DNA from: Alistipes sp.
Lineage (GTDB): Bacteria > Bacteroidota > Bacteroidia > Bacteroidales > Rikenellaceae
Reading direction: 5' to 3'
Length of the DNA stretch: 5,635 nucleotides
Assembly (NCBI GenBank): GCA_017559685.1
Contig: JAFYQY010000020.1
Location: 1 to 5,635 of the forward strand
Positions 1 to 5,635 of this stretch are shown in pieces (within the stretch, counting starts at the first letter, position 1; every line of letters begins with the position of its first letter). The translations under genes and the position numbers were made by a program. Under the pieces are notes generated by a model, which had not been told where the DNA came from, did no database searches, and worked only from the letters and a program-made list of their open reading frames with translations.

Positions 1-2253
1 AAGAACAAGCTTTTCTTCTTCCTCAACGGAGAGTTCAACCTCGACTCATCGCCTTCGTCGTACTATGTAGGCGATAGCGGTTGTAATATTTCGGAGAGCG
101 ATGCAAAGGCTATTGCAGAGCGCTTCCACGCTCTCACGGGCTACAACGGTGGTGGCTATGGTCGTCAGACGCTCAACAAGCGCACCGGCTCGCTAATTGC
201 ACGCCTCGATTGGAACATCAACTCACGCAACAACCTCTCGTTGCGATATAACTTCCTCGATGCAAGCAAGGACGAGTTTGTCTCGAGCGCTACGCTCTTG
301 CGCTTCAATGGCGAGGGCTACACCTCGATTGCCGACACCCACTCAGTGGTTGCCGAGCTCAACTCACGAGTATCGGAGAAGATGTTTAACGAGTTCCGTG
401 TGGGTTATACCCGAGTACACGACGGTCGTGATGCGATGAGTGGCGAGCTCTACCCTTACGTCGAGATTCAGAAGATGCGTGACGGCGAGAATACATCGGT
501 CTATATCGGTACCGATCCATTTGCCATAATGAACGACCTCGTGCAGAACACTATTACGCTGACCGACAACTTCTCGTACTACACAAACTCACACACCATC
601 ACAATAGGTACGCACAACGAGATTTTCAACTCGTCGTGTCTCTATATGGCGAATGCTTTGGGTGCCTACACCTACGCCACACTCGACGATTTCCTTAATG
701 ACAACGCCCGAAAGTATGTGCGCAACTACCCTATCGGCAACCCAGCGACAAACATCACTTCGGCGCAGTTTGGCGCATATATTCAGGATGAATGGAGCGC
801 CTCGCCACGCTTCTCGATGACCTACGGTCTGCGTGCCGATATCCCCGTAGTATTTGGCAACCCGCCGACAAATGAGGCATTCAACGTCTCGGAAATTGCG
901 CAGAAATATAGCATCAAGACAAACCAGGTACCCGAGCCATCGGTGTTGATTTCGCCACGCATCGGCTTCCGCTGGCGCATTGCCGAGGGGACGGAGAGCT
1001 CGACCTTGTTGCGAGGTGGTGCGGGCATCTTCTCGGGACGAATTCCGTTTGTGTGGATGTCGAACTGCTTCTCGAATACAGGTATGACACAGCGTGGCTA
1101 CACCCTCGACAGCACCAAAGGTCAGAATGTGCCTAAGTTTGGCGAGGAGCCATCGGGCGCTGTGGGCGTGTCGTCAAATCCGATGATAAATGTCGTGGCA
1201 ACCGACTTTACATATCCGCAGGTTATGCGTGCAACGCTCGCCCTGGAGCAGGAGTATAAGGGTTGGCACTTTACACTCGAGGGTATCTTCTCGAAATCTA
1301 TCAACGACCTCTTAATCACAAACTTGACAGCACAGGATAAGGGCTCGAAGTTCTATGCCGTAAATTCGGCTCTCGCAAATGAGCAGAACACCACTACCCT
1401 CTACGACACCTCTTCGGCGAAGGAGTATTCGTCTATCTACCTCTTGTCGAACACCTCGAAGGGCTACGGTTATTCGGTGAGTGCATCGGTGGCTAAGTCG
1501 TTCAATTTCGGTTTGGAGTTGTACGCATCCTACACCTTTGCACACTCCTACTCGGTGATGGACGGCATCTCGGCACAGGCACTCAACACCTGGAGTCGCA
1601 ACTACTCGGCAGCGAGCAATTCGCCCGAGTTGAGCTACTCGTTGTTCGATGTTCCGCACAAGGTTACCGCATCGCTCGCCTACTCGAAGCGCTACGGAAA
1701 ACTCTTCGGCACGACCGTTTCGTTGCTCTATCAGGGCTACTCGGGAATGCGCTATTCGCTCACATACGCAGGTGTAGATGCCAACAACGACAGCAGTTAC
1801 GGCAACACCACAATCTACATCCCGACCGAGAGCGAATTGGCAGCGATGGCGTTTGAAACTGAGGCTCAGCGCACCGCCTTTGGCAACTATATCGAAGCGA
1901 CACCTGCTCTGCGTCGTTCACGTGGTAACTTCCTCGCCCGCAACGCAATGCAGACTCCATTCGAGCACCACCTCGACCTCCATCTGGCGCAAGATTTCTA
2001 CTTCTCGGCGGAGAGTTCACGCAAGGTGCAGATTTCGCTCGACGTGATAAATCTCGGCTCGCTTATTTCGAAGGATTGGGGCGCAAGCTACTACACCTCG
2101 AAGTATAAGGTTTCGCCTGTCGAGGTCTACGGTTTTTCAACCGATGCGGAGGGTAACCGCACACCGCAGTATCGCTTTGTGGGCGGCTCGGTATCACGCA
2201 ACGATCTGCTCTCTCGTTGGCGTATGCAGGTGGGAGTTAGAGTTGTGTTCTAA
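1..2253 (+). CDS. Oar-like TonB-dependent outer-membrane receptor, 5'-truncated by the window edge
   Basis: The frame is open from base 1 to the TAA at 2251-2253, giving 750 visible residues. No start codon belongs to the visible part; the TTG at 241 is internal. The segment opens with KNKLFFFLNGEFN, the usual entry to the beta-barrel of Oar-like receptors. It then shows AQFGAYIQDEW (about visible residues 255-265), SPRIGFRW (about 318-325) and LRGGAGIFSGRIPFVW (about 337-352), all typical of that family, and ends in RMQVGVRVVF, whose C-terminal Phe is the outer-membrane barrel signature. Family knowledge predicts a missing N-terminus of a few hundred residues with signal peptide, carboxypeptidase-regulatory-like domain and plug. 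The protein would sit in the outer membrane and import a ligand with TonB energy. Nothing visible identifies the ligand. The gene is convergent with the thiamine operon and shares its terminator. No frameshift was seen. Confidence 0.93.
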   Translation, partial: KNKLFFFLNGEFNLDSSPSSYYVGDSGCNISESDAKAIAERFHALTGYNGGGYGRQTLNKRTGSLIARLDWNINSRNNLSLRYNFLDASKDEFVSSATLLRFNGEGYTSIADTHSVVAELNSRVSEKMFNEFRVGYTRVHDGRDAMSGELYPYVEIQKMRDGENTSVYIGTDPFAIMNDLVQNTITLTDNFSYYTNSHTITIGTHNEIFNSSCLYMANALGAYTYATLDDFLNDNARKYVRNYPIGNPATNITSAQFGAYIQDEWSASPRFSMTYGLRADIPVVFGNPPTNEAFNVSEIAQKYSIKTNQVPEPSVLISPRIGFRWRIAEGTESSTLLRGGAGIFSGRIPFVWMSNCFSNTGMTQRGYTLDSTKGQNVPKFGEEPSGAVGVSSNPMINVVATDFTYPQVMRATLALEQEYKGWHFTLEGIFSKSINDLLITNLTAQDKGSKFYAVNSALANEQNTTTLYDTSSAKEYSSIYLLSNTSKGYGYSVSASVAKSFNFGLELYASYTFAHSYSVMDGISAQALNTWSRNYSAASNSPELSYSLFDVPHKVTASLAYSKRYGKLFGTTVSLLYQGYSGMRYSLTYAGVDANNDSSYGNTTIYIPTESELAAMAFETEAQRTAFGNYIEATPALRRSRGNFLARNAMQTPFEHHLDLHLAQDFYFSAESSRKVQISLDVINLGSLISKDWGASYYTSKYKVSPVEVYGFSTDAEGNRTPQYRFVGGSVSRNDLLSRWRMQVGVRVVF

Positions 2254-2263
2254 GGGAAAAACT

Positions 2264-2298
2264 AAAAGAATCGCCAAAATTTGGCGATTCTTTTTTTT
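2264..2298. terminator. Bidirectional rho-independent terminator between convergent genes
   Basis: A near-perfect inverted repeat pairs AAAAGAATCGCCA (from 2264) with TGGCGATTCTTTT (to 2294) around a short A/T loop, followed by T8 at 2291-2298. It begins 10 nt after the stop of the plus-strand receptor. On the minus strand the stem lies just past the transporter stop (2299-2301), and the A runs at 2264-2267 and 2257-2261 give that strand its U tract. The same hairpin can therefore end both convergent transcripts. The plus-strand direction has the stronger T tract. Confidence 0.88.
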
Positions 2299-2874
2299 CT
2301 ACTCGTTACTCACTGATATTCTTCGCCAGCGGAGATAGCCGACAAAGGCGAGGGCGGTATAGAGCGTATAGAGACCAGCCGTAAGCGGAATACCCTTATA
2401 GATATAGAGACCTACGGTTATGGCATCAACTACGAGCCATACGAGCCACTGCTCGACATATTTGCGTGAGAGCATCCACATCGCAACCATCGACATCGCC
2501 GTAGTCATCGAGTCCCAAAACGGCACTGTGCTATCGGTAAAGCGCACAAGCACAAAGTACATAGTGGCGTGCAGTGCTCCGTATATCACCACCAAAGGGA
2601 GAGCAAGACGAAGCGGTGTATGGCCGATTTTCAGCGATTTCTCGGTACGTTTGCGCCCCGCTAGCCATACTGCCAAGCCATACAAGCCAGCCGTGATATA
2701 GTAGATTTGCATCGCAAAGTCGGCATAGAGTCCCGACTTAAAGTAGAGGATGCTATGCACGCACGGCATAAGCATACCCACCACCCAGAGCCAAATATTA
2801 GCCTTGTACTCCAACCAAAGGTAGAGCAATCCGAGCGTAACGCCCACAATTTGCAGAATAAGTTTTAGTTCCAT
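2299..2874 (-). CDS. pnuC: PnuC-family inner-membrane vitamin transporter, probably the thiamine transporter PnuT
   Basis: The gene encodes 191 residues, normal for PnuC. The protein is almost entirely hydrophobic, with several membrane segments and a cytoplasmic-like basic stretch near residues 74-82 (RKRTEKSLK). Family hallmarks are YADFAMQIYYITAGLYGLAVW (about 50-70) and, near the end, WLVVDAITVGLYIYKG (146-161) and GYLRW (179-183). PnuC proteins are facilitators for nicotinamide riboside or related vitamins. A Bacteroidetes branch, PnuT, takes up thiamine and is encoded beside a thiamine outer-membrane receptor under TPP riboswitch control. The start lies 70 nt after the stop of such a receptor gene on the same strand, so thiamine is the inferred substrate; sequence alone does not exclude nicotinamide riboside. 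The ATG at 2874 has no recognisable Shine-Dalgarno, and its leader is an A/T-rich heptad repeat. No thiamine pyrophosphokinase gene follows. Confidence 0.92.
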   Translation of the reverse strand: MELKLILQIVGVTLGLLYLWLEYKANIWLWVVGMLMPCVHSILYFKSGLYADFAMQIYYITAGLYGLAVWLAGRKRTEKSLKIGHTPLRLALPLVVIYGALHATMYFVLVRFTDSTVPFWDSMTTAMSMVAMWMLSRKYVEQWLVWLVVDAITVGLYIYKGIPLTAGLYTLYTALAFVGYLRWRRISVSNE

Positions 2875-2885
2875 AGTTCAAAGTT

Positions 2886-2912
2886 AAAACGGAAAACGGA
2901 AAACGGAAAACT
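2886..2912. repeat. AAAACGG heptad tandem repeat in the receptor-transporter gap
   Basis: Three exact AAAACGG units are followed by a partial fourth, AAAACT. They fill much of the 70 nt gap between the receptor stop and the transporter start. In the mRNA they read UUUUCCG, immediately upstream of the transporter start region. The rest of the gap (2913-2944) is A/T-rich without evident structure. The same unit recurs in degenerate form inside the riboswitch P3 arm. Function unknown. Confidence 0.85.
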
Positions 2913-2944
2913 AATTTTTAATTTTACATTTTTAATCGGCTTCG

Positions 2945-5173
2945 CTAGAAGTTCACCGTTACATTGCCGAGGGCAGAGATTGTGGCCTGTGGGAAGTAGT
3001 ACGCCCACGATTTGCGGTCGGCAAGGGTTGCGCCCTCCAACCACGAGCCGCCATAGCCACTCGCACAATATTTCGCATTAAACAAGTTGCCAATCTTCAC
3101 GCCAAAGCGCACTCGCTCGACCTTCGAGGTGCGAAACGTATAGCCCAAGTCGAGGTCGCTCACGCAGCAGTGTGGTAACGAGAGATCGTCGTACTCGCCA
3201 TTTGTGAGGTACTGCTTGCCGACATAGCGAGTCGAAAGGCGTGCCGAAAAGCCCTTGACGTGTGCATCGACAAACACACCCGCCACAACCGACGGCGAGT
3301 AGGCAATAGTGGTGCGACCTCGCTCGAAGGCGACACCGTCGATATAATCGACATAGCCGAGAATATGGTTTTGGCTCAACGTAGCATTTCCGCCCAACGA
3401 GAGCCACTTCGCAGCCTTAACCGCAAGCGAGAGTTCGACACCTCGACGGTAGGAGTTCTTCACATTGCGAGAGAGCAACTCGCCCGTATCGGACAACTCG
3501 CCCGTCTGCACAAGTTGGTCACGATAGAGCATATAGTAGAGATTTACGCCCGCAGTCACGACCTTACCCTCGTAGTTGTAGCCCGCCTCAACGTCGAGCA
3601 TCTTCTCGGCTGTCGGGTATTCGCCCTCACGAATGTCGGTAAAGTTGTTGCGGGTAGGCTCCTTCTGCCCCACCGCCACCGAAGCGTATGCCGAGTGCGC
3701 ATTGCAGAACGAGTAGTGCAAGCCGAGTTTAGGATTTACGAAGTTGTAACGACGGTCGATATCGAGACGTTGCATTGCACCCGTTTTTTCGTCGAAGTTA
3801 TCGTTCACGCCCGAAATAAGGTGCGATATGTGGCGATACTGCACGTCGGCATACAAATTCAACCCTTTGGTTATCAACCACTCCGCCTTAACGAAGCACG
3901 ACGCATCCCACTTGGTAGTCGAGTTGCGGTAGTACTCCGTAGTCGGGAAGTCGGGTACCTCAACCAACTCCGATATCTCGCCATAGTGAACGCCGTCGTA
4001 GAGCGACGCCGAGAGCCCCATCGTCAGCGACAGACGCCCCGTAGTATATATTGCCGAGCCGACCACACCACCGAAATTATTGCTCATCATCTTCTTGCGG
4101 AGGAGGTTGGTGCGAGTTACCAACACGCCACCCACTTCAACGGGCAAAAGACCATATTTTGCGAGTTTTTGGTCGTTCTTGTAGTTGCGATAGTAGCCAT
4201 TGCCATAGGTGTAGTGGGCTGTGGCGTTGATGCGCCATTTGTCGTTAAAAATATGGCTTACGACGAGTTGATTATTCGTCTGCGTATAGTTGTCGGTATG
4301 GTCGTGATAGTAGCCCACAACCTCGCCGTCGAAGATAATCTCGCCCTCGGGATTGTAGCGACGATTTTCGGCCATCTGCTCCGCCGTAACGCCCGTATAT
4401 GAGAGTCCGACCTTTGCCACACCGCCAAACGAGAGGAGTTTCACCGAGGTGTTACCCTTGTAGTAGCCTGCCTGGAACATATACGACGAGAGATTACTCG
4501 AGGCTCGCTCGACATATCCGTCTGACGAGAGGTGTGAGAATCGTCCCTCGATAGCCCAATGGCCTCCGAGCAGACCCGACGAAAGTGCAATCTCCTGCTT
4601 GGCAGTGTTGAACGAGCCATACGAGAGCGACGCCCTGCCACCAAACTTCGACGATATTGGTGCCGAGGTCATATTCAACGATGCTCCAAATGCGCCCGTA
4701 CCTGCGGTCGAGGTGCCGACACCTCGTTGCAGCTGCACCGAGCCGAGCGACGAGACCAAGTCGGGGGTGTCGTACCAATAGACCGAGTGGGTTTCGGCAT
4801 CGTTCATCGGCACGCCATTGAGGGTTACATTTATGCGTGTAGGGTCGGTGCCACGCACTCGGAACGAGGTCGAACCTATGCCCGTACCGCTCTCCGACGA
4901 GATAACTACCGAAGGTAGATTTTTCAAGAGCGATGGGATATCCTCGCCATAGTTGCACTCCTCGATTTCGCTCTGCGAGAGATTAGAGTGGGCAATTGGC
5001 GTGTCGTGCTTGGCACGGATAGCCGTAACCTCAACCTGTTGGATGTTTTCATAGAATGTGATTGAGTCTCTTTGTGAGACGAGAGAAACTCTCTCTTCGG
5101 CATTGTGAGCTTTCGCTCCGATGGTGGCACACACGGCCACCGCAGTTAAAAGAAAAATCCTTTTCATAACCAT
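2945..5173 (-). CDS. TonB-dependent outer-membrane receptor, probable thiamine receptor of the TPP-riboswitch operon
   Basis: The full-length receptor is 742 residues from the ATG at 5173, or 740 from the ATG at 5167. The second (MKRIFLLTAVAVC) looks the more natural signal-peptide start, and neither has a clear Shine-Dalgarno. The signal peptide probably ends after AKA at residues 20-22. A possible TonB box (VEVTAIRA, about 47-54) precedes the plug at about 60-170, which contains LLKNLPSVV, SFRVRGTDPTRINVTLNGVP, VQLQRGVGTSTAGTGAFGAS and LNMTS. The rest is a beta-barrel ending in GNVTVNF with a terminal Phe. Only about 35-40 residues separate signal peptide and plug, so there is no carboxypeptidase-regulatory-like domain of the kind found in SusC and Oar proteins. 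The gene begins about 50 nt after a TPP aptamer and is followed by a PnuC-family gene. This arrangement is known for the Bacteroides thiamine receptor, so import of thiamine or a derivative is inferred. The receptor family call is secure; the ligand rests on context. Confidence 0.93.
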   Translation of the reverse strand: MVMKRIFLLTAVAVCATIGAKAHNAEERVSLVSQRDSITFYENIQQVEVTAIRAKHDTPIAHSNLSQSEIEECNYGEDIPSLLKNLPSVVISSESGTGIGSTSFRVRGTDPTRINVTLNGVPMNDAETHSVYWYDTPDLVSSLGSVQLQRGVGTSTAGTGAFGASLNMTSAPISSKFGGRASLSYGSFNTAKQEIALSSGLLGGHWAIEGRFSHLSSDGYVERASSNLSSYMFQAGYYKGNTSVKLLSFGGVAKVGLSYTGVTAEQMAENRRYNPEGEIIFDGEVVGYYHDHTDNYTQTNNQLVVSHIFNDKWRINATAHYTYGNGYYRNYKNDQKLAKYGLLPVEVGGVLVTRTNLLRKKMMSNNFGGVVGSAIYTTGRLSLTMGLSASLYDGVHYGEISELVEVPDFPTTEYYRNSTTKWDASCFVKAEWLITKGLNLYADVQYRHISHLISGVNDNFDEKTGAMQRLDIDRRYNFVNPKLGLHYSFCNAHSAYASVAVGQKEPTRNNFTDIREGEYPTAEKMLDVEAGYNYEGKVVTAGVNLYYMLYRDQLVQTGELSDTGELLSRNVKNSYRRGVELSLAVKAAKWLSLGGNATLSQNHILGYVDYIDGVAFERGRTTIAYSPSVVAGVFVDAHVKGFSARLSTRYVGKQYLTNGEYDDLSLPHCCVSDLDLGYTFRTSKVERVRFGVKIGNLFNAKYCASGYGGSWLEGATLADRKSWAYYFPQATISALGNVTVNF

Positions 5174-5215
5174 TGTTTTTTTTAATTATAGGTATAGAAA
5201 AGGGGTATGTGTGAT

Positions 5216-5392
5216 TAACACTCTGTCCCGTTCCGGCATTACCCGTTTCGGTTCGATGGGTATAATCTCAGCCTTAAAAACGGAGAACGGAAAACGAAAA
5301 ACGGAAAACTATAATTTCCTCAAAAAAGGGACTTCTATTTTAGTTTTCAGCTTTCAGTTTTCAGTTTTCAGTTTTTTCAGCACCCCTTATGT
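5216..5392 (-). ncRNA. TPP (thiamine pyrophosphate) riboswitch with a greatly expanded P3 arm
   Basis: Read on the minus strand, the aptamer core is almost fully conserved: GGGGTGC (5386-5380), GGCTGAGA (5273-5266), ACCC (5261-5258), GAACC (5254-5250), GGGTAATGCCGG (5244-5233) and GGGA (5229-5226). GGGT with ACCC makes P2, CTGAGA is the pyrimidine-sensing loop, and CGG/CCG around GTAATG makes the pyrophosphate-side stem. P1 could not be resolved by eye. The element sits just downstream of a promoter and about 50 nt upstream of the receptor gene, so high TPP would be expected to repress receptor and transporter together. Unusually, 107 nt separate GGGGTGC from GGCTGAGA, where bacterial aptamers commonly have one or two dozen. 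This insertion is heptad repeats folding back on themselves. No classic terminator follows the aptamer. Confidence 0.94.
5271..5381. repeat. Imperfect inverted repeat of heptads forming the expanded riboswitch P3 arm
   Basis: The left arm (about 5276-5310) is AAAACGG, AGAACGG, AAAACGA, AAAACGG, AAAACT. The right arm (about 5342-5380) is built of AGTTTTC-type units. Pairing position x with 5652 minus x, from 5271/5381 to 5311/5341, gives about 31 complementary pairs of 41 with no bulge. Most mismatches recur once per heptad, because one arm carries G where the other would need T. The outermost pairs are the GC/GC base of P3 itself. The loop is about 5312-5340. Confidence 0.85.
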
Positions 5393-5397
5393 CGAGA

Positions 5398-5427
5398 CAA
5401 AGGTACAAAAAAAATACAGAACTACAA
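5398..5427 (-). promoter_or_regulatory. Bacteroidetes-type promoter of the thiamine operon
   Basis: On the minus strand the -7 box TACCTTTG (5405-5398) matches TAnnTTTG exactly. It lies 19 nt after TTG (5427-5425), matching the -33 element and spacing described for Bacteroides. Initiation would fall around 5390-5394, just before the AAGGGG that opens the TPP aptamer, so the transcript would begin almost directly with the riboswitch. The spacer includes the T8 run of the preceding gene's terminator. Confidence 0.75.
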
Positions 5428-5451
5428 GGTTTCGCCCTGTAATTCTGTATT
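5407..5451 (-). terminator. Rho-independent terminator of the preceding minus-strand gene
   Basis: Minus-strand AATACAGAA (5451-5443) pairs perfectly with TTCTGTATT (5421-5413). The stem continues inward through a T-G wobble, TACA/TGTA and GGG/CCT, closing on a loop of about CGAAA. A T8 run (5414-5407) follows. It lies 22 nt after the stop codon at 5474-5476, so it should end that gene's transcript and isolate it from the riboswitch operon. Confidence 0.87.
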
Positions 5452-5473
5452 GATTTTATGCCCGAGGCTTGCT

Positions 5474-5635
5474 CTACTCGAAAGTGTAGGTGTTGAGCTC
5501 CTTGCCTGCGAAGTCCTCGACAACAACATCCATACGCTCCTGAGTAGCACGGATATTGAGGAGATTTACATTGCTATTCTCCAAGATTGGGAAGTTGCAC
5601 TTCTTGCTTGCCTTGTGCATATAGCTTGTGTGGGT
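5474..5635 (-). CDS. C-terminal 53 residues of an unrecognised protein, start beyond the window
   Basis: The frame is open from the window edge to a TAG at 5474-5476. The visible tail runs from THTSYMHKASKKCNF to EDFAGKELNTYTFE, with one cysteine and no membrane segment. The alternation of hydrophobic and polar residues (NVNLLNIRAT, MDVVVEDF) suggests beta strands. Codon use (TCG, CTC, GAG, AAG) resembles the neighbouring genes, and a good terminator follows the stop, which supports real coding. I do not recognise the family. The separate terminator and the fresh promoter downstream argue against it being part of the thiamine operon. Confidence 0.7.
   Translation of the reverse strand, partial: THTSYMHKASKKCNFPILENSNVNLLNIRATQERMDVVVEDFAGKELNTYTFE

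Noticed and set aside
241..243. TTG as a start codon for the plus-strand receptor.
   Set aside because: The same frame is open back to base 1 and already encodes family-typical barrel sequence (KNKLFFFLNGEFN), so the gene begins outside the window.
1312..1659. A 115-codon minus-strand frame inside the plus-strand receptor, along with other short frames on both strands.
   Set aside because: They overlap confidently assigned receptor coding sequence in other frames and show no domain or signal features.
2879..2886. A TAACTTTG match to the Bacteroidetes -7 box just before the transporter start (minus strand).
   Set aside because: It lies only 4 nt from the ATG and has TTC where the -33 TTG should be. 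It would yield a leaderless message, and the gene already sits behind the receptor in an operon.
3260..4402. A 380-codon plus-strand open frame opposite the receptor gene.
   Set aside because: It is fully antisense to a receptor with clear plug and barrel signatures. Its translation is rich in Arg, Val and His with no recognisable domain, as expected from mirror-frame reading of biased codons.
5276..5380. Repeats in the leader as a possible CRISPR array.
   Set aside because: The units are 7 nt, contiguous and degenerate, with no spacers of uniform length and no cas genes nearby.

Overview
The window looks like Bacteroidales chromosomal DNA. It has two TonB-dependent outer-membrane receptors of Bacteroidetes type, a promoter matching the Bacteroidetes -33/-7 consensus (TTG, 19 nt, TAnnTTTG), and no strong Shine-Dalgarno sequences before its starts. 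Gut Rikenellaceae such as Alistipes would fit, but the genus cannot be settled from this sequence.

Layout: positions 1-2253 (+) hold the C-terminal 750 residues of an Oar-like TonB-dependent receptor whose start lies outside the window. A bidirectional terminator at 2264-2298 separates it from a convergent two-gene minus-strand operon: a 740-742 residue TonB-dependent receptor (2945-5173), then a PnuC-family inner-membrane transporter (2299-2874). The roughly 300 bp upstream of the receptor (5174-5473) hold, in minus-strand order, the terminator of a preceding gene, a Bacteroidetes promoter interleaved with that terminator, and a TPP (thiamine pyrophosphate) riboswitch. The window ends in the last 53 codons of an unrecognised minus-strand gene (5474-5635).

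How it works together: the TPP aptamer in the 5' leader points to a thiamine uptake operon. The receptor would carry thiamine, or a related compound, across the outer membrane with TonB energy. The PnuC-family protein (thiamine branch, PnuT) would carry it across the inner membrane. Intracellular TPP would bind the leader and shut the operon down. The thiamine pyrophosphokinase gene that often accompanies this pair in Bacteroides does not follow here.

The most unusual feature is the riboswitch. Its P3 arm is expanded by about 100 nt of degenerate heptad repeats. These form a 41-position, gap-free imperfect helix in exact register with the P3 base. The same heptad (AAAACGG) recurs between the two genes of the operon at 2886-2912.
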